Below, piece by piece: positions 1 through 12,264 of a DNA stretch of 64,000 nt. Source of the DNA: Loxodes magnus. Its lineage: Eukaryota; Ciliophora; Karyorelictea; Loxodida; Loxodidae. How positions within the stretch are numbered: position 1 is the stretch's first letter; each line of letters begins with the position of its first letter. The notes under the pieces are model-generated. The model was not told the origin of the DNA. It saw only the letters and a list, made by a program, of their open reading frames with translations, and ran no database searches. A program made the translations under genes and the position numbers. The stretch spans positions 1-64,000 of the forward strand of contig CAMPDV010002443.1 of NCBI GenBank assembly GCA_946699065.1, in the 5' to 3' direction.

Positions 1-149
1 AAATCAGCTTTATCATTAAGGGTTAAACATACACTTACTAAAATTTTCCTTATTTTGCTACTTATAAAATGTTAAATTTAAGGGAAAATAAAGTTAAATT
101 GCATTTCCTGCATATCTCTTTATAGTGTTAAATGATATTTATCTAAGTT

Positions 150-762
150 CTTCATACTATGACTTTAGAAATTCAATTAAAGTTAGTATTAATCTTAATA
201 CACTCACTGTATATAAGTATTTTAAATTCCATCATTCATATTATCACATTACTATATAAATCCCATTTTGAGTATCTGGGTTTTAAAACTTCAAAACTAC
301 TAACTTGAAGGTTTTTGTGAAATGAGAATTTAATTGCGTCAAGAAATCTTATGCTACTTAAATGTTCGCTAGCTTTATGCCATAAATATTATTCTTCTTT
401 ATAAATCAAAAAAATAAGCAGTATCTTCAAGAACTTTATCTTTACTTTCATATTGTCTTAGATCAATAATAGTTTCATAATGCAACTCTGAATATTAGTT
501 CGTTTTAGAATTTTACCTACTTTCTAATTATCTATAAGGATTTTTATATGATATACAATAATTCCTTTTCCTTCTTCATTTCTATGTATAGAAAACCAGT
601 TATTAGAAAATACTACATTAGCATAGCAACTATTTCTAACTTGTGAACAGTTACACAAAATTAAGTTATTTTCTAACGTATTGTATTAAATTCTTCAAAG
701 AATGTTTCTTTATTAACTTCTATTTTTTACTCAAATTCATTATCAGCACTACTTGCAGCCAT
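150..762 (-). CDS. Hypothetical protein, start at 762, with a 17-nt intron
   Basis: I do not recognise the family. Reading down from the ATG at 762 with TAA/TAG as Gln gives MAASSADNEFEQKIEVNKET and then more acidic, charged sequence, unlike the surrounding AT noise. The frame is lost near 656 but is restored if the 17-nt GTGTAACTGTTCACAAG (656 down to 640) is removed. Coding-like sequence then continues (HRNEEGKGIIVYHIK). A further block (ETIIDLRQYESKDKVLEDTA) needs another frame change, which could be a second intron or an indel. The identical gene lies at 56,667 in the second repeat copy. The end is not certain. It may be a gene with several tiny introns or a recent pseudogene. Confidence 0.5.
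640..656 (-). other. Candidate 17-nt spliceosomal intron
   Basis: GTGTAACTGTTCACAAG on the minus strand begins GT and ends AG. Its removal joins two coding-like frames of the gene starting at 762. It has the same length as the candidate introns at 3,107 and 36,612. Confidence 0.5.
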
Positions 763-2094
763 TCATCAAAACTAAGCATCAAGATTTTCTTAGCTAAATA
801 ACTAAGAGTTATTTACTAGTTTTGAAAACATTCTATTTTTAGTCTCAATTTTAAAGTTTGACTTAATACAGCTGTGCTAATAATAGAATTGCAGTTAATA
901 TTTGATATTTAATTAAGCAATCTCTACTATCAACCTTCTTACTAATAAACCTGCTATTTAATTTATTCCTAGTTTATTGCTTAAGAAAATACTAAAAAGT
1001 CTCTATCATATTATTGCTTATTTACTTCTATAGCTTTACTAAATAAGTAGATATTATATTCTTCTACCCATTACTTTTATCTTCAAACATTTAGTATATC
1101 CTCTAACAATACCAACTACAAACTTATCTTTACAAATATAATCAACATTTAGATTACCTTTATTCCAACTTTACTAAATTATTATCATCAAATTATTACA
1201 CATCACTACATTATTACACCACTACATTATCATATTACTATACATCAAATCCCTAAATTTACCATACTATCAAACCTAATTATTACATAACCCTAACTAA
1301 CTACTATTCTTTATTTCTCTAAAATACACAAAATATACAAAATATACAAAATAGAGAACTTTAACTACTCCTACAATAAGTATTCCTTTCTAAATTACTC
1401 TGTTAGTTTGCATATGTAAAGGCTGCTAAATTTTTTATGTTTTAGTACTAATTATCATGCTACAATGCTATATTAGAAGTATTTAGAAAAATTATAGTAT
1501 CTTATTAATTAGGTGATACTACTAGGTATTACTGGCATTTTGATGCTTACTTATTGCAAATAAAATAGTAGACTTCAAATCTTTAAGTCCTAAATAGTTA
1601 ATGAGATAGACTGAGAAAGATTATACTTCTCAAATTAGATGAAAAAGTAAATGTTTATAGATCTTTAATTTAAGGTATCGTGAGGAAATGATTGTGCTTT
1701 TTAGTAATTTCCCTATACTTAGAACTTATTAAAATAACTACTTTCCTCTACTATCTTTCTAATATCCTGCAGAAAATTGTATAAATCAATTACTTTATTT
1801 ACACTAATCAAGAGTTCTAATAAGAAGTTCATATTTAACAACAGTTATAATTCAGACAACCATCACCATTCTCACTAAATTTCAAGGAGAATTTCACGTA
1901 TTTTAAGTTTTAAATTTTCTGAGTGATGAAGAAGAGGAAAGAATTATAGAGATAGTAGAAAGTATCTTTTATAAGTTATAGATTTGAAATAAATAGTACT
2001 TTAATATTGTAATTACAGTATATCTAGAATAAATCTAGTCTTATAACTAATCCTAGTATTTTATTTAAAATATATCAATTAGTATTATATCAAA
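763..2094. other. AT-rich intergenic stretch
   Basis: I see no convincing gene. It lies between the divergently oriented minus-strand gene (start 762) and the plus-strand gene (start about 2,095), so it should hold both promoters. A short tandem of the 9-mer acaaaatat lies near 1,325-1,352. It is repeated almost exactly at 56,668-57,990. Confidence 0.5.
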
Positions 2095-3790
2095 ATGCTA
2101 AACTAAGATACTATATAACTATCATATACAAACCTTAAATATTTCCACATATACTTATAATACCATAATATAATACCCACAGTGCCAGTTACTAGAGGTA
2201 AATAGCCAATATTTACTCACTATTTAATAACCATAGTAAGATAATCCAAATTATACAATTTAATTATAGTAATCCTTATATTTAAACTGTCACTTCCCCT
2301 CTATTATAATAAGTAACCAAATTTTTAAAAAATAACTACTGTGTGAGGTTTCAAAAGATATCTAATTAGCAATTCAATGTTAAGTTCATAATCTCTAGAT
2401 TGTATGTAATAATGGAGGAACGCGTTATTTATAAGATGTGTCTTAAGGTTTCAACTAGATTATCTAATAAAGTTAAAGATTAATGAGGATTAGCCTTACT
2501 TTAAATGTATTTATGAGGAAAATAAATTACTTTGAAACTCTTCTAAGGGTAATAAGTCTCTACTAAGATTTCTTATAATGAGCTAAAATATGGATTTTAT
2601 GAATGCTAAATTAGCAGGGAGTTGAAAATTAATATTGCTACAGTGTGTCAGCTATTACTAAATTTGGTAAGTGTGTTGTGAGCAGCTATGATTATAAGTT
2701 ATATCTAGAAGCCATGAAAGATGCTACTTATTAATACGATATGAACTTATACTGTAGTAACAAGCTAAATGATTTATCCTTAGAAACTTATAGTGTTAGC
2801 GATAATAAAAATACAAAGATATTTTTGAGCTGCAATTAATAGAATCTTTATCTCCTGCTTTAATAATTTTTTTATGATCCTCAGTTTCAGACAGCATAAT
2901 ATTTAAAGAGCGTTTGATAGTTTCTGAACTTTTATTGTCAGAAGAGTTCCTGAAGTAGAAGAATATAAATAGCTAAAGAATCATAAAAAGAGTTCTTATC
3001 AATAGGAGTGTCTCAAAGTATAGATTAAAGTAACTAATATTATACTAGCAGCGTTTTTAATGGAATTATCGTTCTTGTGATTACAGGAATATGAGCCACT
3101 TCTTATGTATACAACTTTTTTAGAATTCAAATAAATACAGAATTCCTTGAAAACTTCCATGAATCTAAAACCACGATATAATAAGAATGGATATATTGTA
3201 GATGAAGGTAAAAGCAAAAAAGAAAGTTCAATAGTTAATATTAGATAAAGTTTCATCTCATGAAGTATATAGAATGAATGAGTGTTAAGATCTAAAAGAA
3301 ATATCGAATGGTAATTAAAAACGATCTAGAGTTAATAAAAGTTTGGCTCAGATGAATGTAAATTATTCTTAGTATGAGTTAGGAAAAGAATAGGATATTA
3401 ATATTCTGTTGTTTACTTACTAGCAGAATTTTGCTTCAGAATAGTAGTTATTATAGTCAGCAAAAAAATAATTAGCTCTATTTTAATATGGATTTGATAT
3501 ATACAATTGATACGATAGAGGAGGTAAAATAAACTTAAGATACCAATAAAAAAAATAGTAGAGATTTATAAAACTTATTCGGAATATCCATTGAAATTCA
3601 AAAATGCAATTGACTCAGAGGAAATATCTCCTTTAGTGTAGCCTAAATTTAATATCTAGTGAGTATCTATTTATATAGAGAAGATATATTTTAGTTAACG
3701 AATAATAAAATGATAATTATTTTGATTATAGAGCATTAATCTCATTTAATTGAACTAAGCTTAATTGGTTTTGTATAATAGCTTAGTGAT
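2095..3790 (+). CDS. Hypothetical membrane protein with two tiny introns; frameshifted copy
   Basis: I do not recognise the family. With TAA/TAG as Gln and TGA as Trp, the frame from an ATG at 2,095 gives a hydrophobic segment (LYNLIIVILIFKLSLPLYY) and then a long mixed helical region (DFLQWAKIWILWMLNQQGVE; KFGKCVVSSYDYKLYLEAM). A second hydrophobic helix (GIIVLVITGIWATSY) ends at a 17-nt intron at 3,107-3,123. A further 16-nt intron at 3,524-3,539 restores frame into DTNKKNSRDLQNLFGISIEI. Relative to the copy at 58,000-59,690 this copy has one extra T near 2,534, which breaks the frame, and lacks 10 bp near 2,121. The stop is uncertain; a TGA near 3,790 is possible. The introns and the paired copy argue that it is a real gene. 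Confidence 0.55.
3107..3123 (+). other. Candidate 17-nt intron
   Basis: GTATACAACTTTTTTAG begins GT and ends AG. Removing it joins the coding frame ending ITGIWATSY to the next coding frame. The other repeat copy (59,021-59,037) has the same length and ends but one internal substitution. Confidence 0.65.
3524..3539 (+). other. Candidate 16-nt intron
   Basis: GTAAAATAAACTTAAG begins GT and ends AG. Removing it joins YDRG to a well-formed downstream frame (DTNKKNSRDLQNLFGIS). In the second copy (59,439-59,454) the donor reads GC. Confidence 0.6.
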
Positions 3791-3799
3791 TGAAATGAC

Positions 3800-4740
3800 T
3801 TAGTTAAACAATGAAATTAGTATTTATAGAGATAAAATGATTAGTGATAGAAAAGATAATAGAAATAGGAAATATTGATGTATATTAAATAATAATAGAG
3901 TTATAATAGAATTACTAAGATTAACTGTATATTAGTTAATAATTAGTATTTTTATAAGAATTTAGCTAAATTATCCTATATGATAGACTTAAAGCCTCTA
4001 AATTTAGGTAATTTGAGTATAAATATAAAATTGAATGTTTTTTGTGAATTTTAATCTGTTTGATTGGGAAAAGAGAATAAGAGAAATGGTTGAAGTAATA
4101 TATATAAAAGTTAAAAGCACTAAACTAGGTTGTTGATTTGAATCTTTTTTCTATTTAATTTGATTAATAAAATTTTCTTATTTAGATTTAATTTTTTATC
4201 TATTTACTAAAAATATCTCCAAAATGTTTATAATTCCAAATTAAATAGTAAATCACATTTAATAAGTTAAACATAATTCCAATATAAATATTCATTTTAT
4301 TAATAGCTCTCTTAAAGTAAGTATTATTTAAAATCATTCTATTTTATGCATACTCAAAATCATAAGTAAAAATAGATTATGCTTTAAAATCTTATATATA
4401 CCCAAAAAATTTTAGATACATATTATAAACAAAAAAATAATAAAATATAAGATACAAAAAACATTTCAAATTATTATAGAATACATTTAAATCATTAACA
4501 TTAACTATCATTCTCAAATTACTTTATATTCATCTTCCTCAAATATTTACACTCTATTACTAATACAAAACATACCAAAATACTATCAATACTATCAATA
4601 TCATTAACTACTTTTAACTATTCCAAATCTTATCTTCAAAAACATTATCCCATATAATTCAATTATTATTACTATTTAACTTACAACATTATGCCTTATA
4701 ACCTACACTCAACAAAACAAAAACATTCCTAATAATACAT
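3800..4740. other. AT-rich intergenic stretch before the LINE
   Basis: I see no convincing gene. The strand composition becomes rich in A and C and poor in G towards 4,740, just before retrotransposon coding begins. This could be the LINE 5' untranslated region. Confidence 0.4.
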
Positions 4741-7700
4741 TTAATCATCAACACTATAACATACAACAAAACCATAACCACAAAATTAACACTTATATTC
4801 AATCAAAAATAACTAGACATACATAAATATAGGGGTTAACCAGTTGTAATTAGAATAAGAAAAACTAAATCTACAAACATCAATATAAGAGGATTAAGAC
4901 CTTACAAAATATTATTACTTCAATTCATCCAAGAAAATAAGATACACATTATGTCCAAATAAGAGATTCATGTACCTCAAATTTAAGACATCCTATATCT
5001 TTACGGATTCAGAGCTACCATAAAAGTAGGCATTTATCTAGTAAAGTGTGGCATTTTACGTTAGAGATAAACGAATAAATAGAGTAAAAAAAAGAAGTGT
5101 ATGGACTTAACTAAGCAGAAATATATTAGAGTTGCAGATAATTAGTTTAAGCCTTAATAGTAGACTAGCAATAATTAACATCTACGCACCAGAACCTAAG
5201 ATCAAACAGAACTGGGTATTTTCTATGATGGCGTAAGATATTTTGTTCATATAGCAAACGATTTAGAGCTCTAAATACTAATATTGAGGGATTTTAATGC
5301 TTATATGCCATAATTTTTACAAAATAAGCAAAATGTAGTAGAATGATACCTATCGAATTTTATGCAAGAGTTTAATCTGACATGAAAAGACCCCAGCTTA
5401 AGATCCAACATGTATCACGGTAATAAGGGAGAGGTAGAATCAAGATTGATTACTGTCTAACAGACCAATTCATTACGCACAACATAATATAATCTAAATT
5501 CTATCAAAGCAGGACATTAGGAAATCATTAACCTGGCAGGCTAATATTATATATAGTAAAAAAATAATGATTAAGTAAAGTAAAAAAAAAGATCGGTTTT
5601 AAAAACTTCAATAAAAATTGGTATAAGAAAATTTCAATAAATGAGTTGAAGATATGGAAATAAGCAATTCTCTCATAGTTATGAAAAATTCTATGACAAA
5701 TTATAAGAATAAATTCAATAAGGCACAATTCTAATATGTGGACATACTACTTCTATGCCGAAAAAATACAATTATTCAAATGAGACGAAACAACTAAGAA
5801 AATAATTCAAAAATCATGCCATCAAAGTAAAACGATTAATAAGATAAGCCAGATATAATACGAGAGATCAAAATAAGATAGGCAAATAGACAAGATATGA
5901 AAAAGATTATAGAAATCAATTTCATATTCTCCTAGATGCAGTCAATAAAGGAAACCTAAGTGACATATGAAAGAATATGCAGAGATTATATAAAAGAGGA
6001 AAAATAGCAACGTGAATACTAATAAATTAAGAAGGCATCCAACTCTTCAAGACAAGTTGAGAAAATTTCTATAGGAATAGAAATAATAATCTACTAAATC
6101 AATTTGGAAATAAGCAACCAATAGAAACCAAAATGGTAGAAATTGATTAATGTATAATAAATTTATCACAATGAAAAGCAATAGGACAGATCAAATAAAA
6201 TCAGGTACAATAAATTTCGGAGGGGAAAAATTAATAAAGGTAACGACTCAGCTAATAGGGAAATATTAGAATCAGGAAATATTCCTAGAAGAACAAAAGA
6301 CCATATATTATAATTATTCATAAAAAAGATAAACACAGCTAACCCGATGAATTGAAGACCTATTTCCCTTATTAATCATATCCTAAAAATTATAAATCTA
6401 TGGATATTCGAATAACTAAATCTTATCTAATTAGACTTTACGATGAATTATAATACAGTTTCAACCCTAATAAATCTTACGCTCAACATATTTTTCAACC
6501 TCAGAACTATCTAGGAGCATCTTTATAAAAACAATAAAGATGTATTTTTAATTTTTATTGGTATAATGAAAGTTTTTAAATCAGTTATAAGGAATATATG
6601 ATAAAGCTTGAATGAAATAGGAGTACCAGAATAATTAATAAAACTTCTTGCTGAAATATACAGAGAAGAAGACATTAAATTGAGAATAAATTACATCTTT
6701 TCAGATAAGTTTATTACAGAAAAGGAATCCAAATAAGGTTGCATATGTTTTACCAGTTAGCCTATGCTGATGACATAGCTTACATAGTTTAGCCAGACTA
6801 AATACAAGAAAAGAATGAAGATTATACAAATGAGCTGAAAGTTACATCTTGTCAATGGCTGAAAAAACAAAATGACAATTATGAAATGGAAATAATATGA
6901 AATTCTAAACGACAATAAATTAACTGGTATGGAAATATAAAGTTTAAATACTTTTAAATTTCTAGGTCACTGAATATAAGAGGAAGTATCATACTAAAAA
7001 CATCTAGAGTTTAAGATTACTGAATGTTAAAAGACATAAGGATGAATCCTTTATTAAATCACATTATAAAAAGGTATTACATCATATAATACGCAAATGA
7101 TACTAAAAGCTTTGTTTAAATTTTCGGATACGGAAATAAATATTTTCCATTCAAAGACGAAACTATAGGTAATAACATACTAGAGAAACTGGAAATAATT
7201 TAACGTAGATTTATAAGAGTGATAATAGATAGTTCTTTCTGCAAATAAAACGAAAATACTAGAGTGCGTATTGCAGTTTACTAAAATTTAATTCTATTTA
7301 TGATAACAGATGTAATGTTCAGATACAAACTACTATTAAATTTCGAATCAACAGTAGAATGTTGAATGTATCTGCTAAAAAACAACATTCTATTTGAAAT
7401 TTAATCTTTAAAAGCTCTGATAAACTGCAATCAATGGGTGAATTATAGTTTAGGAAGAATGAAACGAAAAAAGATCAAATTAATATTAAATGAAGCTATA
7501 AAATTCCACATCAATGTAGAAACAATAAACCGCATATAGGATATTACGACAAGTTTCAAACAGAGAAGTTACTGTAATAATTTATTATGGATTCACCCAA
7601 TTATCTAAGATACAACAAACACAGAAAATAGGAAATTTGTTATTTGTTTAGATTTAGAGACAAAAGTAGTGGAGCTGATTAAATTTTAAAGGTAAGACAC

Positions 7701-8380
7701 CTGCTTGAAAATAATATATGAATATTATGCTCAAATGGCGTATTAGATGAAATTCACATAATTGAGATATGTTGAACAATACTAACAAGAAAGAGATATA
7801 TTAGTATAAAAACTAAAGACAATAGAACTTAGAAAAAACAAACAAATATAATGCTAATTAAATTAATCTCAATCAAAATAGTCTGGGGAAATTACGAGTT
7901 TGAAAGCTGAAATAAATCATTAAAGAAAGAACAAAAATCTTAATAGGTTCAAAGATTTTATCGAAAGTTTGCCAAAGAAAGTAAAATGGGATATCTAAAT
8001 AAAACCCTCACTTTCCATAGAAAAATAAGTTAGAATTAAAGAGTCAGTTCAAGTGAGCATATCTGAAATTACAAAGTACTTGTTAACAAGAAAAAACTAA
8101 AAGTAGAAAAAAGTAAATGAGACTAATTTGACACTAAGTTGGAATATGATCTAAGAAAGGTAAAAAAAAGTTCACGGATGAAATAAAAACAAGGAAGTTA
8201 AAAAAGACTACAATAGATAATAATAAATAAGCAATTGCTTCAGAAAGATTCATTAGTAGAAATAGATCCTTAATTCTCAAATTAACAAGCGCTAGATAGT
8301 TGGAAGAGGAGATAGAATAAGCATATGATCATCAAGAAGGCCAGGTAAAACTAAAAACATTTTTAGACTATTATTAACAG
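4740..8380 (+). mobile_element. Non-LTR retrotransposon (LINE), copy 1, defective
   Basis: The element encodes an APE-type endonuclease followed by a reverse transcriptase, read with TAA/TAG as Gln. The endonuclease start shows NINIRGLRPYK and later MSKQEIH. Its GDFNAH-type motif reads RDFNAY at about 5,290. The reverse transcriptase has NWRPISLIN-like sequence near 6,350 and the catalytic YADD at 6,763-6,774 in LAYADDIAYIV. About 110 bp between the GxxQG motif and YADD, present in the copy at 62,640-62,755, is deleted here, and other indels break the frame, so this copy cannot make an active enzyme. The 5' end is estimated from the start of coding sequence and the 3' end from loss of LINE-like sequence. 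No poly(A) tail or target-site duplication was identified. Confidence 0.85.
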
Positions 8381-8469
8381 TAAAATTTGGTTTCTTCTTC
8401 TGAATTTTGGTGTACATAATAATGGTGGAATCACGTTATTTATATTTATAGATTTAATTTTTTTTAATA

Positions 8470-9165
8470 ATAAAGTATAAATGAGGTATATCTTCCGGTT
8501 AGAAGTTTAAAAAGATCTTAAAGTTTATGGGAGTCTCTTTTTTCTAATAGAACTCAAGCTCCTATCTGATTTTTTCCTTCAGATCTTTCGATCCCTCGAT
8601 GGAAATAAAATTATTGCCTTATGTCAGATCGATCTTCAGATTGCTCTTATTTTTTCTCTTGCTGCGGAAATTTTAGTCATAGGTACCATCAATTTTTGCA
8701 AATACTGTATAATTTTCTTATTCCCTTTGGTTTTATTTATGTTTTTTCATTTATTTCTCTATTTACATTGAAATATAATTAATCTATTAGGATTTTGTAG
8801 GAATTATTGTAATTTTCTTTTAATATATTTACTTATTTAATCTTGCTTCACCCTGTTTTTTTCATCTTATTCTTGAAAAATTCAGATTTCATTTTCTATT
8901 ATTTGAAGACTATCTCTTAGTATTCTTTTTCCTGTGATGTTTATAATGTCCGCCATAGTAAGGCTCTTTATCTCCAATGAAATCTTCAAATTCTTCTTTT
9001 TATTTAGATCTTCTTACAATGTTTGGATTCTTATTATCAGTGTTTATAATAAGTCTTGCATATAAATTGGATCCATGAATTTTAATAGTTTTCTCGTTCA
9101 AGCTGTTCCAATTTGTTTTAACATTAAAGTGCTTTAATCCTTATTATTAAATTAGCTAAAATTTA
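8470..9165 (-). pseudogene. 5'-truncated gene fragment fused to 18S sequence
   Basis: I do not recognise the family. Read leftwards from the rDNA junction with TAA/TAG as Gln, one frame stays coding-like for more than 200 codons. It starts with WNSLNEKTIKIHGSNLYARL, followed by FEDFIGDKEPYYGGHYKHHR and a long basic stretch, and ends with FISIEGSKDLKEKIRQELEF and a Pro-containing tail. The richness in Gly, Asp, His and Pro is unlike random AT sequence. No start codon precedes the block before it runs into 18S at about 9,170-9,183, so the N-terminus appears to be cut off. The 3' end is not defined. Confidence 0.45.
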
Positions 9166-9182
9166 TTTAATTTCTTTGGCGG

Positions 9183-10186
9183 GCCCTTTACCTTGAGGAA
9201 ACTAGAGTGTTTAAGGCAGGCTCCTGTCTGAATACCGCAGCTGGAATAAAAATCGTGGTTATTTTTTGCGAGACTATCTACTATCTTTAATAGGGACAGT
9301 TGGAGGCATTGGTACTCAGTAGTCAGAGGTGAAATTCTTGGATTTACTGAAAACCAACTACTACGAAAGCATTTGACAAGGATGCTTTCATTAATCAAGA
9401 ACGAAAGTAAAGGGATCCTAGACGATCAGATACCGTCCTAGTCTTAACCATAAACTATGCCAACTAGGGATCGGGGAAGCCGTATAAATCTCCTCGGCAC
9501 CTTCCGAGAAATCAAAGTCTTTGGATTCTGAAGAGAGTATGGTCGCAAGACTGAAACTTAAAGGAATTTACGGAAGGGCACCACAAGGAGTGGAGCCTGC
9601 GGCTTAATTTGATTTAACGCGGGGAAACTTACCAGGTCCAGATATAGTAAGGATTGGCAGATTAAGAGCTCTTTCTTGACTCTATGGGTGGTGGTGCATG
9701 GCCGTTCTTAGTTGGTGGAGTGATCTGTCTGGTTAATTCTGATAACGAACGGGACCTCAATTTGCTAAATAGACTCTTTCTATCCAAGGAAGTTGTCTTT
9801 TTAGAGGAACTTCCAGCTTTTAGTTAGAGGAAGTGTGAGGCAATAACAGGTCTGTGATGCCCTTAGATTTCCTGGGCCGCACGCGCGCTACACTGACGCA
9901 GCCAATGAGTTTCTAAGTATAGCTACTCCGGTAACTTCGTAACTGCGTCGTAGTTGGGATTGACCTTGCAATTCTTGGTCATCAACTAGGAATTCCTAGT
10001 AAGCACACGTCATCAGCTTGCACTGATTAAGTCCCTCCCCTTTGTACACACCGCCCGTCGCTTCTACCGATTTCGAGTGATCAGGTGAACCTCTCGGACT
10101 AATGGGAAGTTAAGTGAACCTTATGACTTAGAGGAAGGAGAAGTTGTAACAAGATATTCGTAGGTGAACCTGCAGATGGATCATTA
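9183..10186 (+). pseudogene. 18S rRNA 3' portion, truncated and mutated
   Basis: This is the small-subunit rRNA from about mid-molecule (TTACCTTGAGGAAACTAGAG) to the 3' end (GGATCATTA). Roughly the first 800 nt are missing. Conserved landmarks include AGGTGAAATTCTTGGATTT and GTACACACCGCCCGTCGC. Near-universal positions are altered: AATTTACGGAAGG replaces AATTGACGGAAGG, and GATTTAACGCGG replaces GACTCAACxCGG. Truncation plus substitutions in core sites make this a pseudogene. It joins directly to a minus-strand protein-gene fragment on its left. Confidence 0.95.
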
Positions 10187-10276
10187 ACATTAATATCAAA
10201 CATTACAAAATCCAAATTTATTTACAGCTTTATGCTGGCTTTCATTTTATCAAATATATAAACCTAAACAAAACAG
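10187..10276 (+). other. ITS1 (copy 1)
   Basis: Spacer of about 90 nt between the 18S 3' end and the 5.8S start. It is nearly identical to 39,131-39,220. It is short, as is usual in ciliates. Confidence 0.85.
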
Positions 10277-10430
10277 AAGCCCCAACAATAGATGCCTAAG
10301 CTCTGGCGTCGATGAAGGACGCAGCGAAGCACGAAATTCAATGCGAATTGCAGGATTTCGTGAGTCATCAGATTTCCCAACACATCAGGCACCTTGGGGA
10401 AACTCAAGGTATGTTCCTTTCAGTATCATA
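10277..10430 (+). rRNA. 5.8S rRNA (copy 1)
   Basis: About 154 nt between the two spacers. It contains the 5.8S signatures CGATGAAGGACGCAGCGAAG and ATGCGAATTGCAGGATT. The usual GAAGAACGCAGC reads GAAGGACGCAGC here. It is full length but lies in a defective cassette, so it may not be expressed. Confidence 0.9.
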
Positions 10431-10494
10431 TAAAATACAAATGTAAGTGAATAAGAATTCTCTTACCAAGTGAAAAAACTGAGTATATGTATTT
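10431..10494 (+). other. ITS2 (copy 1)
   Basis: Short spacer of about 60 nt between the 5.8S end and the 28S start. Confidence 0.75.
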
Positions 10495-10527
10495 GTGATT
10501 TGAGGGGAGCAAAATAACCCGCTGAAC

Positions 10528-10560
<33 letters not shown>

Positions 10561-11150
10561 AACAAGGATGGCCTTAGTAACGGCGAATGGAGCGGTCAAA
10601 GCCCACTTGTAAATCTTCGGAATTATCAAAGTTAGGGAGGAATGGTTTGATTGACCAAATTGGTCAGGAATGACACATCATAGAGGGTGATAACCCCGTG
10701 AGGTTCAATTAGATTAAAAGCCAAACTATCTAAAAATCGGACAGCTTGGGATTGCTGTCCAAAGTGCGAGGTAAACTCTTCGTAAGGCTAAATACGTCCA
10801 GAGCCCAATAGTGCACAAGTACCGTGAGGGAAAAGTGAAAAGTACTTTGGAAAGAGAGTTAAAAGACCTGAAATAGTTGGAGAGGAAGCTGTGCGTCTAC
10901 AATAAATCTGAGTAAAGCTTTGAAAAGAAGTATTGCAAGGATATAGTGGACAGACATCCTGTCTTGAAACACAGTCCAAGGAGTCTAGCTATATCGCGAG
11001 TCTGTACATGAAAATGTGTAGGTGAAATGAAAGTGCTTGGGCAGGAGGAAGCCAGGGGAAATTCTGGTGGAGGTTCGTGTAGGTACTGATGTGCAAATCG
11101 CTCTGTAGACCTAAGTATAGGGGCGAAGACTCATCGAACCATCTACTAGT

Positions 11151-11185
<35 letters not shown>

Positions 11186-12233
11186 ACTTTTCGTGGTATC
11201 CGGTAAAGCCAATTAATAGAGGTTCGGGAGGAGTCACTCCTTCCTCCTATTATCAAACTTTAAATGGGTGCAATAACGTTTCATAAATGAACGTGACATG
11301 ACATAAATGTCCCTAGTGGGCCAATCCTGGTAAGCAGAACTGGCAATGAGGGCCCAACCTGAAGCGGAGTTAAGGCGACAGAACCCGTCCGCAAGAAAAG
11401 TCGTTAGTCCATTTAGACAGTAAGACGGTGGCCATGGAAGTCAGAACCCGCTAAGGAGTGTATAACAACTCACTTACAGAATGGACTAGCCCTGAAAATG
11501 GAAGTCGCGAAAGGCTGGTGCCCATACTCTGCCCTCTGGTGTAGGAGGGTGTAGTATCTACATGGAGGTAATTCTGTGAAGAGTTATGGAGCAGGTATTA
11601 GTGCAGATCTTGGTGGTAGTAGCAAGTATTCCAATGCCAACTTGGAAGACTGAAGTGGAGAAGGTTTTCATGAGAACCGCACTGTATTATGAGTAACCCG
11701 ATCCTAACTTTACGAGGGAAATGGAATATGGTTAATATTCCATAGGTACTTACTACATAGTGGTGACACAATATGCTGTAATATGTCGGGGGAGAGTTGT
11801 CTTTTCTGTCTAGCATACATGTGCGCCTGGATCATTACGGCGAGGGAGGCGTGATGTATGGAAGAGTAGTAAACTGTATGTGTTGTCTGGAGCACCAACT
11901 ACGATCCATGAAACTTGCGGCATGTAATATGTAGGAGTATTCGTACCTATACCGCAGCAGGTCTCCAAGGTTTAGCAGCCTCTAGTCAATAGAATAATGT
12001 AGGTAAGGGAAGTCGGCAAATTAGATCTGTAACTTCGGGAGAAAGATTGGCTCTGAGGGCCAGGTAGAAGTCTCCACTGGAGGGATTGTGTAACTTAATT
12101 TTCACGGAAGTGGGAGTTTTGTCGCCATGACCGAAGGTGGTCGGCCCTGCGGCGAATGGCTACCTCAGAACTGGAGCGGCAGGAGGAATCCGACTGTTTA
12201 ATTAAAGCAAAGCATTGTGAAGGTGATATGTTA

Positions 12234-12264
<31 letters not shown>

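Larger units (their letters stand above)
1..8000 (+). repeat. Long direct repeat, copy 1 (partner 55,906-64,000)
   Basis: Position 1 matches position 55,906 and the match continues, with small indels, to the end of the window. The first roughly 4.7 kb is nearly identical. The retrotransposon part has more substitutions and indels, including a deletion of about 110 bp here at about 6,750. Both outer boundaries lie outside the window. It carries a minus-strand gene, a plus-strand gene and a LINE. It could be a large tandem or segmental duplication, or an assembly joining two haplotypes. Confidence 0.95.

Noticed and set aside
1270-1300. Telomere-like CCCTAACTAAC
   Set aside because: A single occurrence, not an array.
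2999-3256. 85-codon minus-strand ORF present in both long-repeat copies
   Set aside because: It lies antisense to the plus-strand gene across its intron; conservation is explained by the recent duplication.
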